Assembly (NCBI GenBank): GCA_016214695.1
Contig: JACRNY010000003.1
Coordinates: 103,236-167,235, forward strand
From: Nitrosomonadales bacterium
GTDB taxonomy: Bacteria; Pseudomonadota; Gammaproteobacteria; Burkholderiales; Gallionellaceae
Direction of reading: 5' to 3'
DNA length: 64,000 nucleotides
A program made the translations under genes and the position numbers. The notes below the pieces were generated by a model, which was given only the letters and a program-made list of their open reading frames with translations, was not told the origin of the DNA and did no database searches. Numbering within the stretch: position 1 is the stretch's first letter; every line of letters starts with the position of its first letter. Positions 45,901-53,856 of the stretch are shown piece after piece.

Positions 45901-46147
45901 ATTCCGCCTGCGTGATGTACGGCTGTGCCGCGACCACACTCACCAGCCCCTTCACCAGCTGGACATCGCCGCGCAGATTCACTTCGATGCGGCTGCGCAC
46001 CTCTCCCAGCATGCGCTCGGCATCGGCACGGCTGGCAGCGGCGAAGCGCTCGTCGTTCAGACGCTCGCCATGATAGGCCGCCAGTGCCAGACCACAAGCC
46101 AACAACGCGATGGCCAGGTAATGCCTGGCTTCTTTACGTTTCAGCAT
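42902..46147 (-). CDS. CHASE / multi-PAS / GGDEF diguanylate cyclase
   Basis: Large membrane sensor (1081 residues). A first helix (about 10-28), a periplasmic CHASE domain (about 40-235), a second helix (about 263-285), then five PAS domains (beginning near 295, 420, 540, 670 and 800), and a C-terminal GGDEF domain (about 910-1075). The active site is GRLGGEEFGIL with an inhibitory site RRVD five residues before it. No EAL domain. The chain of PAS domains suggests sensing of redox, oxygen or ligands. It is transcribed toward the MFS gene and upstream of it are small genes of redox type. Confidence 0.92.
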   Translation of the reverse strand: MLKRKEARHYLAIALLACGLALAAYHGERLNDERFAAASRADAERMLGEVRSRIEVNLRGDVQLVKGLVSVVAAQPYITQAEFARAAKPLFDGGSNLRNIGAAPDMVIRLMYPMAGNEKAIGLDFRKTPSQFETADQARRTGQLVLAGPLQLAQGGVGIIARIPVFVEDARGGRRFWGLISAVIDAERLYLGSGLQDEGLPLEIALRGKDGKGGRGEVFFGRPELFSADPVVMEVALPSGSWEMAAVPHGGWPARADNAGALRLTFLVIALLLLWPFFALLRASAAVQRNKDQLAAILNATTESVFHVDEHGTILAINEIGASRVKKTPQDMIGKCAFDYFPPEVAAGRRAGLAEVFRTGRELRTEDTRSERHYALNYFPVFDGEKIVKSVVVYAADITEHKLYQMRLERLLAEQKAILESDLVGIVTVRERKIVWANPAFEKILGYGTGELAGEPTLRCYPDDEAFQAFGAAAYPVLASGQVYRSQIELARKDGSLVWVDISGALLNRETEESLWGFVDITERKQAEIALQEQRNFLSTILENEPECVKVIDADGTLLQMNPAGLAMLEAASVEEINQCGLEAFVLPEHRLAFKSLFLRIFKGESGVLEFEVQGAGGTRRWLETHAAPLRDDSGLVSHLLGVTRDVTSRHEAQARLTLALRGADLAMTDWHIPSDKLYLGEGWFRLLGYQPGELAPRSATLAALIRPEDAQMVRDVMVRHLKGETPYIEAELRMRHKDGHWVWVQARGMAVERSADGRAVRVSGTAMDISSRKQAESEIARLSQWNELLLNSAGEGIYGVDLEGRCTFINPAALGILGFGKEEVLGKNQHLIFHHHRRDGTPYPSEECPIFQTLRDGVRRAVEDTFIRKNGELFPVQLTVTPMHENGRIVGVEAVFQDIAQRKEMEQELIRLATTDPLTGMANRRHFIEQLESELAQVTRFGQPAAFLMIDIDHFKSVNDSHGHAAGDLVLKHFTSLALQRLRRVDLIGRLGGEEFGILLRGSDAEGAKLFAERFRNHVAGAPALCGDVYIPFTISIGIAMFDEREMSADSVMARADMALYRAKSHGRNRVEMSRAGHMH

Positions 46148-46253
46148 ACTTTCCTCCTGCAGCGCATGATGCCGCGGTCATTGTATTCTTGTCTCTTGCC
46201 GCCCGATCAGTTCCAGCAGCCCGTTGGGCTGTCCGCGCATCAGTTTGAGCAGC

Positions 46254-46535
46254 TCACCGTGTGCCGTCCCGGGTGAGATCGCGCCGGTTCCAGAAACTTT
46301 CCAGCAGTGTAGACCCGCAAACACAGTTGCGGAACAGATCCACGACCGTGCGACCGTCGTCGTCATGGCTTTGCTTCAAACCGCTGGCATTGGAACGGAG
46401 CGGCTTGGTGGCGGCGAGGAACTCGGCTGCATTGCGGTATTCCCGGCCGCAGTTCGCACAGCGTTTCGGGAACGCCGAATCCACCAGCTCTCTCAGCCCG
46501 GCGAAGAACTCCTCATCGATGCGTGTAGCGGACAC
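46254..46535 (-). CDS. Small zinc-ribbon-like protein
   Basis: Soluble protein of 93 residues with cysteine pairs CANCG and CVCGS that could bind zinc, and a conserved-looking core SGLKQSHDDDGRTVVDLFRN. GTG 46535 is chosen because a strong AGGAGG lies five bases upstream; an in-frame TTG at 46571 has none. Similar proteins occur near diguanylate cyclases in other proteobacteria, as here, but the function is unknown. Confidence 0.75.
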   Translation of the reverse strand: MSATRIDEEFFAGLRELVDSAFPKRCANCGREYRNAAEFLAATKPLRSNASGLKQSHDDDGRTVVDLFRNCVCGSTLLESFWNRRDLTRDGTR

Positions 46536-46578
46536 GGCTCCTCCTGGAACGGTCCTTGCGATATCAATCAAGCGGGGC

Positions 46579-46740
46579 TCATTGCGACATGCCCGGCTTT
46601 CTGCATTGCGAATCTCCGAAGGAGCCCTGATATTTCAGCAGCCCTCTCCCGGCGACATTTGATGACAGATGATAGTCCGGTCTTCAGCATTCATCCACTC
46701 GTTCCTCGATGCGCGGGGTGCCAAGGCTGACTGGCAAGCA
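46579..46740 (-). pseudogene. Frameshifted paralogue of the small secreted protein at 47303-47500
   Basis: On the minus strand one frame reads WMNAEDRTIICHQMSPGEG and a second, shifted by one base, goes on as LLKYQGSFGDSQCRKPGMSQ and ends at TGA (46581-46579). The intact gene nearby reads WMSKEDRTIICSQISPGEA, then WVRYQGPFSESTCRRPGNPQ, so the two are clear paralogues. The N-terminal signal peptide is not recognisable. At least one frameshift, probably two, has inactivated this copy. Confidence 0.75.
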
Positions 46741-46836
46741 ATTGCAGCGATCTTCGATCCCGTTCCGCCGCTCCCTTGCAATCAGTTCCGTTGCCGGTCC
46801 GTTTGGCTTGGCTCATTTGGCTCCCCGTGGAATGAC

Positions 46837-47262
46837 TCAGCGCGGATCGAAGCTGGGAGAATACTTTTGCAGGACCGGTCTCATCAATAGATCCTCCTTG
46901 ATGACATGGTCGATCAACCAATCTCGCAGGAAAGCGGTGAAATGCCCAGCCGCTTCCGATGACCACTCTGCCCCCGCCGCATCGAATTCGCCGCGCACCC
47001 GGTTGAGCTTTTCCAGCAGCGCCTGGTGCGACTCGTTCAGATGCGGCGTCTGTGAATAACCTGCCGCCGTCGCGATCTTCTCTTCCCGCCCGAAGTGCAC
47101 CTGAGAATATTGCACCAGCTCATCCAGCGCCACCGTCAGCGCACGCCGATCCTTGAGCGTCATGCACTGATCGACGCGGTTGATGATCTCGATCAGAAAC
47201 TTGTGGTCGGAATCGATCACGTTATTACCGACACTCAACTGCTCACGCCATACCAGAGACAT
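46837..47262 (-). CDS. Bacteriohemerythrin
   Basis: Soluble oxygen-binding protein of 141 residues with a diiron four-helix bundle. Ligand candidates are His20 (DSDHKF), His56 and Glu60 (HFGREE), His74/His79 (HLNESHQ), and His119 with Asp124 (HVIKED). The middle pair is spaced HxxxxH, one residue more than the usual HxxxH. Starts at ATG 47262. Probably delivers or senses oxygen; it lies close to a PAS-containing diguanylate cyclase. Confidence 0.92.
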   Translation of the reverse strand: MSLVWREQLSVGNNVIDSDHKFLIEIINRVDQCMTLKDRRALTVALDELVQYSQVHFGREEKIATAAGYSQTPHLNESHQALLEKLNRVRGEFDAAGAEWSSEAAGHFTAFLRDWLIDHVIKEDLLMRPVLQKYSPSFDPR

Positions 47263-47302
47263 CGAACACCCCCATCACAAACAAACGCGATCCACGACTG
47301 CA

Positions 47303-47500
47303 CTATTGCGGATTACCCGGCCTGCGGCAGGTCGACTCCGAGAACGGCCCCTGATAACGAACCCACGCCTCGCCCGGCGAGATTTGCGAACAGATGATGG
47401 TGCGGTCTTCCTTGCTCATCCACTTGTACCACGGCGCCTCGGCAGCGATGACAGCTGCACTGGCCAATGACAGGAACAATATCGCGATCTTCGTTTTCAT
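47303..47500 (-). CDS. Small secreted protein with two cysteines
   Basis: Protein of 65 residues with a signal peptide (KIAILFLSLASAAVIAAEA) and a mature part of about 45 residues containing two cysteines (TIIC and STC) that could form one disulfide. Family unknown. A frameshifted paralogue lies 560 bp downstream on the same strand, with the hemerythrin gene between them. No partner or function is evident. Confidence 0.78.
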   Translation of the reverse strand: MKTKIAILFLSLASAAVIAAEAPWYKWMSKEDRTIICSQISPGEAWVRYQGPFSESTCRRPGNPQ

Positions 47501-47589
47501 TGATTCACCTCTTTTAAAAATCCGCAGCTGCCCCAGTTAGCTCCGCTTCAACCAGCCAAAATCAGGAAGACTGCCCGGTGCGCAATGTC

Positions 47590-47964
47590 TCAGGACCATC
47601 TCTTGAGACGGACCCGCTTCACCATCAAGAGCGCACTATAGTGCCGGAGGTAACGTAATACCGCACTGCGCAAGAAGACGTAGGAGCGCGATGAAATCTC
47701 GGAGTATCGCAGTTGGCCAACTTCGGATCGCTCATGCACAAGAAACGAATATTTTCCCCTCCGCTCAATAACGGCGCCATCCCCGAGAGTCTCTGGCTGC
47801 AAGTCGAGCGGAAAGAACGAATTCTTTGCAAGGTCCGAGCGCACAACCGAAATCACAGCAGAGAGCGGTACAGTTGCATCAAGGGGTCCCTGGGGTCCTG
47901 GCGCGGCGGGATGCAACATATCGAGAAGTTTCTTCGCGGCAACGATCTGATCAGGGCTGGTCAT
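47590..47964 (-). CDS. Hypothetical protein
   Basis: Unrecognised protein of 124 residues, ATG at 47964. The N-terminal 40 residues are helical, the middle has GAVIERRGKYSFLVHER, and the tail is basic (VKRVRLKRWS). No signal peptide, membrane segment or known motif is visible. It stands alone between a small secreted protein and a CZB protein, with 198 bp upstream in which I see nothing but a weak inverted repeat. Confidence 0.6.
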   Translation of the reverse strand: MTSPDQIVAAKKLLDMLHPAAPGPQGPLDATVPLSAVISVVRSDLAKNSFFPLDLQPETLGDGAVIERRGKYSFLVHERSEVGQLRYSEISSRSYVFLRSAVLRYLRHYSALLMVKRVRLKRWS

Positions 47965-48162
47965 ATTCTCTTTGGCACTTAACGTTTGATTGAGGGACTG
48001 CGCGCTTTTGGGCGAGGTTTAAAGGAGGGCAGCATCGCTTTGTTTTTCTATTTCGCTCCCGCTCATCAATCCCTCAAAAAATTAATTCGAAGCTGCCCCC
48101 CCTTGAGCCTTGCCTCGCCACCCGAACAATTTCAAACCACCTCATTCCGCCCCGCAAACCGT

Positions 48163-48597
48163 TCATGCCGGCGGGCGTTCCGCCTCGATCTCCGCGTTAA
48201 GCTTGGCCAGACAATTCACTGTCTTTCTTGATTGCTCGATGAAGCTCTCGCTCAGGATCTTGTGCGCCAGCTGGCTGTCCCCTGCCTGATGCGCTTCGAC
48301 GACCTTGGAGGCGTGGAAATGGAATTTCGCGTGCTCATCGACAAGTTGCTGGAACAGTTGATATTCGCCGAAGCGTTTTTTGCCGTGTCCGTGTATCCAG
48401 ATCCCCAGCGCGCAGCGATTGTCCACGCAGATATTGTGCGGCTGCAGGTCCTCGGTGGAATTGCCCTCAAGATAATCCATCAGGCGTTTCTTCCAGTTGG
48501 CATGTGCCTGCATCGCTTCGAACAGATCGATCTCATGCCGGATCTCTTGGCGTTGAGCCTGGGTCAAACCGAACATCGATAGCATTTTTTCGAACAT
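48163..48597 (-). CDS. Stand-alone CZB (zinc-binding) domain protein
   Basis: Protein of 144 residues made of a chemoreceptor zinc-binding domain. The zinc ligands are His32 (AHANWKKRL), Cys62 (RCALGIWIHG), His89 and His93 (EHAKFHFHA). CZB domains control diguanylate cyclases (DgcZ) and chemoreceptors in response to zinc or hypochlorous acid; here the domain has no output of its own, so it may act on a partner in trans. ATG 48597 is used; the longer open frame upstream runs through the radical SAM gene region and is not real. Confidence 0.85.
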   Translation of the reverse strand: MFEKMLSMFGLTQAQRQEIRHEIDLFEAMQAHANWKKRLMDYLEGNSTEDLQPHNICVDNRCALGIWIHGHGKKRFGEYQLFQQLVDEHAKFHFHASKVVEAHQAGDSQLAHKILSESFIEQSRKTVNCLAKLNAEIEAERPPA

Positions 48598-48761
48598 GGC
48601 ACGCCTCTGTGAAGTAGCAACGCAACTCTTTGACCAGCATCGGATATGGCCAAAGTCTACCAGCCAGAGGTGGCTGTTTATATATGCCTGACGGCCTAGA
48701 TATCGGCCTAGATAGTTGCGCCCTGCACCCCGGATTGCCCGGTGGCTGCCCGTTGACGACA

Positions 48762-50378
48762 CTATTCCTCGCTCATCTCCGCACTCTGCGTCGGCACCTC
48801 GGCCGCCTTCTTCTGTACGCTCACCGGCAGGCTGACCTTCACTGTCGACACCTTGTCGGCATACAGTTCTTCGCCCAGCAGCGGCACGAGGTTGGTGGGC
48901 TGGCGCGGGTGTTTGGGGAAGTTCTGCTTGATCGCTTCCAGTTCTTTTTGATTGGACTGGAAGTAGCGATTGGCCTGGATCACGCGCGGCATGTTCTTGA
49001 TGAGGTGCCACAGGCTCCAGCGGTGCTGCCACAGGCGTTTGGCGAAGGTGCGATGGTAGGCCTTGCTGTTGTAGAAACGCAGGATGTGCCAGTTGTACAG
49101 CGCATCCATCTCTTCGCGCGATTTGAAGCCCTTGGGCAGGAACACGAAGTTGAGGCAGTTCATCAGGCGCCAGTCCTCGATGGTCTCGCCCTCTTCGCCG
49201 CCGATGCACTCGTCCCAGATCGGCGCGCCGTAGAGCGGGCTGAACTTGGTCATGTTCATCTCGTCCAGATTGAGCGAGAGGATGAAGTCGCTGGTGGTCT
49301 TCACCGTCTCCGGCGTCTCGCCCGGCATGCCGAAGATAAACAGCCCTTTCGCGCGCAGCCCGGCATTGTGTATCTGCTCCACCGTCTTCTTCACCGCCTC
49401 CAGCGTCACGCCGGCCTTGTGCCGCTCCATCATGGCCGGGTCGGCGGATTCGATGCCCATGGATACCATCAGCGCACCCGCCTGCTTCAGGCGTTGCAGC
49501 ATCTCGTCCGAGGTGTGGCCGGTGCGGATGGCGCAGTTGAACTGCATGCCCAACGGTTTCGCGATGAGCAGGTCGCACAGGTCGAACACGCGCTTCTTCT
49601 GCGCGGTGAATAGATCGTCGTAGAAGTTGATGTGGTACACGCCGAAATTGTCGCGCAGGTGCTTCATGTGGTCGTAGATGTACTGCGCGGAATTGACCTT
49701 GTACAGGCGCTCGAACACGGTACGGTCGCAGAACGAACAGGTGTAGGGACAGCCGCGCGAGGTGATCATGGTCGCGCCGTGCTTCTTCACATACGAGAAC
49801 AGCGGCAGGTGGTAGGCATGCGGAAAGCCTTCCAGCTTCTCGTAGGCCGGGAACGGCAGTTCATCCAGATTGAGGATGCGCTGGCGGCGCGGGTTGGAGA
49901 CGATCCTGTCGCCGTCGCGATACACCAGGTTGTAGATCTCGTGCGGCGGCTTGCCGTCGGCCAGGTCGAGCATCGCGCCTTCGCCCTCGCCGATGCACAG
50001 GTAATCGATCTCGGGAAAATGCTCCAGCAACGGCGCGCCGATGGACGACACGTGCACGTTGCCGAAGGCGATCTTGATGTCGGGACGTTTCTGCCGGATG
50101 TATTGCGCCATGTCCGCCGCATCCATGAAGCCTGAGGTGGTGGTGGAGAAGCCGACCATCTCGGGATCGGTCGCCAGGATGATCTCGGCGTTCTCTTCTA
50201 TCGTCGGTGGTGCATAAGGACCCAGGCAGTCGTGCACGAAGGTAGTGTGTCCGTGCTTGTCCAGCCAGGCGGCAAGCGACAGGATGCCGATGGGAGGCAT
50301 GCGGTTCGCCAATACGGAGAAATCGGGCTGACCGGGAACGAAGTTGAAACCTGCGGGGTGAACGAAGGTGATGCGCAT
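48762..50378 (-). CDS. B12-binding-type radical SAM protein
   Basis: Radical SAM enzyme of 538 residues with an N-terminal B12-binding-like Rossmann domain (about 1-140, lacking an evident DxHxxG motif) and a radical SAM core with cluster cysteines C210, C214 and C217 (CPYTCSFC). Similar to BchE-type cyclases and related methylases. It is the last gene of the pigment-like operon, 41 bp after the glycosyltransferase, so it may modify the polyene or its lipid part. The substrate cannot be told from sequence. Confidence 0.88.
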   Translation of the reverse strand: MRITFVHPAGFNFVPGQPDFSVLANRMPPIGILSLAAWLDKHGHTTFVHDCLGPYAPPTIEENAEIILATDPEMVGFSTTTSGFMDAADMAQYIRQKRPDIKIAFGNVHVSSIGAPLLEHFPEIDYLCIGEGEGAMLDLADGKPPHEIYNLVYRDGDRIVSNPRRQRILNLDELPFPAYEKLEGFPHAYHLPLFSYVKKHGATMITSRGCPYTCSFCDRTVFERLYKVNSAQYIYDHMKHLRDNFGVYHINFYDDLFTAQKKRVFDLCDLLIAKPLGMQFNCAIRTGHTSDEMLQRLKQAGALMVSMGIESADPAMMERHKAGVTLEAVKKTVEQIHNAGLRAKGLFIFGMPGETPETVKTTSDFILSLNLDEMNMTKFSPLYGAPIWDECIGGEEGETIEDWRLMNCLNFVFLPKGFKSREEMDALYNWHILRFYNSKAYHRTFAKRLWQHRWSLWHLIKNMPRVIQANRYFQSNQKELEAIKQNFPKHPRQPTNLVPLLGEELYADKVSTVKVSLPVSVQKKAAEVPTQSAEMSEE

Positions 50379-50419
50379 GAGACAACCGACCTTTCGACTT
50401 TAGCTGACCCCGCAGTATG

Positions 50420-51172
50420 TCAGAACAATTTCCGCCATATCAACAGGGGCAATCGGATGATGAATCCGGCGAACAGGCGCAGGTGCATGGAAGTGAGCAG
50501 TACATTGTCGCGCAGGTAGTTGAAGTGCGAGACGCCGCCCTCGGCCGCATCGAAATATTTCACCGGCGCATCCACGTTGATGGGGCGCGCGCCGCACCAG
50601 CACAGGCGCACCGCCGCCTCGGGATCGAAATCGAAATGGCGCATCCAGTAGCTGTTCTCCATCACACCCAGCAGCATCTGCGCCGGATAGACGCGGAAGC
50701 CGTAGAGCGAATCGCCGATGCCCTGCCACAGCGTCTCGAAGTTGGCCCACCAGTTGGAGACCTTGCGCCCGCGCACGCGCAGCAGCGGCGCGCTGGCATC
50801 GAACACGGGGCGGCCCAGCACCAGCCCGTCCGGGTTGGCCTGCGATACCCGCATGAATTCGGGGATCTTCTCCGGCGGGTGCTGGCCGTCGGAATCCATG
50901 GTCAGCACATGCGTGTAACCCTCGTGCACCGCGGCGCGCAGGCCGTGCAGCACGGCTGCACCCTTGCCCTGGTTGTGCGGCAGCACCATCACGCGCAGCT
51001 GCGGGTCCTGCTCGGCCATCTTCTGCAGGCCTTCGCCGGTGCCGTCGGTGCTGCCGTCCACCACCACCCATACCGGCGCCCATTGTGCGCGTGCGGCGCG
51101 CACGGTGTCGTACACCTTGGCGCCGGTGTTGTAGCTGGGGATGAGGACGAGATGTGTGGTCGATGGGGTCAT
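50420..51172 (-). CDS. Family 2 glycosyltransferase
   Basis: Cytoplasmic GT-A glycosyltransferase of 250 residues with LIPSYNTGAKV at the nucleotide site, DGSTDGTGEG, and the metal motif DSDGQHPPE. The C-terminus has a hydrophobic segment (LFAGFIIRLPLLIW) that may touch the membrane. Glycosyltransferases of this type are part of aryl polyene gene sets. It overlaps the acyltransferase upstream by 4 bp (ATGA). Confidence 0.9.
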   Translation of the reverse strand: MTPSTTHLVLIPSYNTGAKVYDTVRAARAQWAPVWVVVDGSTDGTGEGLQKMAEQDPQLRVMVLPHNQGKGAAVLHGLRAAVHEGYTHVLTMDSDGQHPPEKIPEFMRVSQANPDGLVLGRPVFDASAPLLRVRGRKVSNWWANFETLWQGIGDSLYGFRVYPAQMLLGVMENSYWMRHFDFDPEAAVRLCWCGARPINVDAPVKYFDAAEGGVSHFNYLRDNVLLTSMHLRLFAGFIIRLPLLIWRKLF

Positions 51173-51918
51173 GGCTGCTTGTGTGTCATTTGTTCGCGAT
51201 AGTACTGCTCGAGGTCGGCGGCGAAAGTCTTGGCATCGGTGCCCACATCGAAACGCTTGCCCAAGCGCACGCTGTAGCGCAGCGGAAACTCGGGTTTGTA
51301 GAAGAACGACCAGTTCTTCCCCAGAAAGGGGCTGCTCGCTTCCAGGAATACCGTCTGCACCGGCACGCCCGCTTTCTTGGCGACCAGTGCGAAGCCGCCC
51401 TTGAATTCGTTCACCGGATCGCGCACGGTGCGCGTGCCCTCGGGGAAGATCAGCAGCTGCGCACCCTCGCGCAGTGCGACACCGGCCTCGCGCACCAGCA
51501 TCGCAGTGGAGTCGTTGCGCACATAGCCCGCCATACTGGCGCCGCCGCCTAGCAGCGGGTTGTCGAGCAGCTTGGCCTTGAGCACGCAGACGAAGTTGGG
51601 CAGACGCGAACCGATCAGCACCACGTCGATGAGCGCGGGATGGTTGGTGACGATGACCAGCGAGGGTTCGTCACGCAGCACATCCAGCGCCTTGAGATCC
51701 AGCTTCACCAGCCCGCTGGCGCGCACCACGAACAGGTAGGTGCGGAACACCAGCATGATGGCATAGCGTCCGACGCGCTGGCCGATGCGGTGCGGCAGCA
51801 GATGGCGCAACAGACTGGCGGGCAGGCTCCAGAGCAGGCAGATGAAAGCGAAGAACAGCAGACCGCCGTACAGCACGGTGTATTCGTACAGGGATCTCAA
51901 TTGTCGCCAAACCCACAT
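51169..51918 (-). CDS. PlsC-family acyltransferase
   Basis: Membrane-associated 1-acylglycerol-3-phosphate-type acyltransferase (249 residues). The catalytic motif HPALID (Hx4D) and FPEGTR are present, after an N-terminal hydrophobic region (LYGGLLFFAFICLLWSLPASLL). In pigment operons such enzymes attach an acyl or aryl polyene chain to a glycerol or lipid acceptor. Coupled to the following glycosyltransferase. Confidence 0.9.
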   Translation of the reverse strand: MWVWRQLRSLYEYTVLYGGLLFFAFICLLWSLPASLLRHLLPHRIGQRVGRYAIMLVFRTYLFVVRASGLVKLDLKALDVLRDEPSLVIVTNHPALIDVVLIGSRLPNFVCVLKAKLLDNPLLGGGASMAGYVRNDSTAMLVREAGVALREGAQLLIFPEGTRTVRDPVNEFKGGFALVAKKAGVPVQTVFLEASSPFLGKNWSFFYKPEFPLRYSVRLGKRFDVGTDAKTFAADLEQYYREQMTHKQP

Positions 51919-51998
51919 CTCTTATCCGCTTCCCCGACTCTTTCCTATCTGCCGCAAGACTAGCACATGTCCGTCATATCCCGATGACGCGGCGGCGT

Positions 51999-52835
51999 TC
52001 AGTCGTACTCCACTTCCACCAGCTCGTCCGACTTGTCCAGGATCCAGGTGATGGCGAAACCGACGGTGAAGTATTCCTTGCTCCTGACCAGCGGGCTGTC
52101 GGTGAAGACCGCCCCTTTCAGGCTGTCCCACTTCATGAAGCCGCCGGTCCAGTAGCCTTCGTGGCGCTTGTTGAAGGCGAAGATGAACTGCGTGCCGGAA
52201 TAGCCGCCGGCCGCGGTGTAGGCCGGACGTTGCGCCGTCGCGTATTGCTGCTCGACGTTGTAGAAATAGCCGTGGTAATGCTTGTCGGAATAGATCACGC
52301 CCGCCACCAGCCCGATGTTCCAGCCGTTGTGGTCGATGTCGTGGAAATCCAGATTCAGCTGCGGCTGGAACAGCCAGCCGGCATGGCGGAAATGCTTGAA
52401 ATCGGAGGCGATGACCGCGCGCAGCGGCATGCGCATGTCGAAGGTGTTGTGCTTGTCTTCCGTGTACCAGAGATGGAAATTGAGCGAGGGGCCGAGTTCC
52501 AGCGTGGGATCGAGATCGGGCATGCCCTGCCGTGCGATGGCCCCCTTGGCCGGAACGGAACCGTTCACGCTGACATCCATCTCGACGCGGTCGCGCTTGA
52601 AGATCAGCCCGCGCACCCGCTCGCGGTTCACCTGCAGGGTCTCGCCGTTATACGCGATATAGGGGACCGGCAGCAGGTAGGATTTGCGCTCGTCGGCGCC
52701 GCGATAGACCGGGAAATCGATGGCGGCAAAACCGGCGCCGATCTCCCATAGCGGCCGGATCTCGGTCTGCGCATGGGCGACGGGAATGCTGCCGAGCGCC
52801 GCGAACAACAGGACAGTCCGGACAAGGTTCCTCAT
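51999..52835 (-). CDS. MipA/OmpV-family outer-membrane protein
   Basis: Outer-membrane beta-barrel protein of 278 residues. It has a signal peptide (LFAALGSIPVAHAQ) and the family start PLWEIGAGFAAIDFPVYRGAD, with alternating aromatic strands and the C-terminal FAITWILDKSDELVEVEYD. MipA proteins scaffold murein enzymes in E. coli, but members in pigment loci may help place or export the product. Lies between the acyltransferase and the chorismatase-like gene, 19 bp after the latter. Confidence 0.87.
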   Translation of the reverse strand: MRNLVRTVLLFAALGSIPVAHAQTEIRPLWEIGAGFAAIDFPVYRGADERKSYLLPVPYIAYNGETLQVNRERVRGLIFKRDRVEMDVSVNGSVPAKGAIARQGMPDLDPTLELGPSLNFHLWYTEDKHNTFDMRMPLRAVIASDFKHFRHAGWLFQPQLNLDFHDIDHNGWNIGLVAGVIYSDKHYHGYFYNVEQQYATAQRPAYTAAGGYSGTQFIFAFNKRHEGYWTGGFMKWDSLKGAVFTDSPLVRSKEYFTVGFAITWILDKSDELVEVEYD

Positions 52836-52853
52836 GACCTGCCGCCCCCGGCG

Positions 52854-53855
52854 CTACTGCGCATCATTGAAATAGGCGCCCTCGATCTCCAGCAGCAAAT
52901 CGGAACGGCAGATGTTGGAATGCAGATAGACCGCCTTGCACGCCGCACCGAACTCGGCCAGCACCTTGGCCTGCACCATCGCCAGGTCGTGCTCGTGGCG
53001 CACGTAGACCTTGAGCAGCATGCGCCCGCGCGCAGCATCGTAGTGCGGTATCTGTTGCAGCAGGGTGCGGATATTGAGCAGCGTCTCGGCGGTCTGCTTC
53101 TCGCTGTCGCCGTGGTGCAGCGTCTCGAAACCGACGATGCTGGCGGTGCCGGAGATGAAGAAGCAATCCTGTCCGCCCAGCGTCGCCGCCAGCGCGCGCA
53201 CGAAGATCGGGCTCTTGGGGCCGAACTTGTCCGGGTAGTGATAGGCGCTGACCTGGCGCGGATTCTCCACCGCCTTGCCCGGCTGCTTGCCCGCCATGAA
53301 GTAGATCACCAGCGATCCGCTGTTGCTGCCCAGTGCGCTCGCCGCCGGGACACTTTCCTCGCTGATGCTGCGGCCGTTGGCGACGAACGCGGCATGGCGC
53401 CCGACGTTGAAGCCGCGGTAGCGCTCCAGACCGTTCTCGTCGTCGTTGATCTGGGGGAAGTAGTGCCAGACGCGCAACAGGTTGCGGTAGTCGAGATGAT
53501 CGATGAACTTGAAGATGCGCATGTAGGCCTGCTCGGCCAGCGTTTCCAGGGTCTCGCCCGCATGCTGCGGCAGCGACAGGCTGCCGAACAGCACCTTGCC
53601 GTCGGTCGTGCCGCAGATACCCTGATATTCGCAGGCTGTGACCGGCGCATCGCTGGTCCAGACTTCGAAGCTGCTGGCGTTACCGCCCAGCACCGGGATA
53701 TCGACCTGGATCGGCGCACACGGCGTCGCCGGCAACGGCAGCGCGCGGCCGAAACCGATCACGCTCATCACATGACCGCGATGCCTTTCCAGATACGTTC
53801 CGATCTCATCGGCATCGAGGTATGCCAATCCGAATTGCGTGACGCCACTGCGCAT
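52854..53855 (-). CDS. XanB2/FkbO-like chorismatase
   Basis: Protein of 333 residues of the chorismatase (FkbO/Hyg5/XanB2) family, which has an N-terminal domain and a C-terminal RidA-like fold. Segments DHLDYRNLLRVWHYFPQIND, SALGSNSGSLVIYF and RQVSAYHYPDKFGPKSPIF are typical. XanB2 splits chorismate into 3- and 4-hydroxybenzoate; 4-hydroxybenzoate primes xanthomonadin and 3-hydroxybenzoate is used for it too. It follows the flavoprotein gene by one base. Its place in the operon suggests it makes the aryl starter for the polyene. Confidence 0.86.
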   Translation of the reverse strand: MRSGVTQFGLAYLDADEIGTYLERHRGHVMSVIGFGRALPLPATPCAPIQVDIPVLGGNASSFEVWTSDAPVTACEYQGICGTTDGKVLFGSLSLPQHAGETLETLAEQAYMRIFKFIDHLDYRNLLRVWHYFPQINDDENGLERYRGFNVGRHAAFVANGRSISEESVPAASALGSNSGSLVIYFMAGKQPGKAVENPRQVSAYHYPDKFGPKSPIFVRALAATLGGQDCFFISGTASIVGFETLHHGDSEKQTAETLLNIRTLLQQIPHYDAARGRMLLKVYVRHEHDLAMVQAKVLAEFGAACKAVYLHSNICRSDLLLEIEGAYFNDAQ

Positions 53856-53856
53856 A

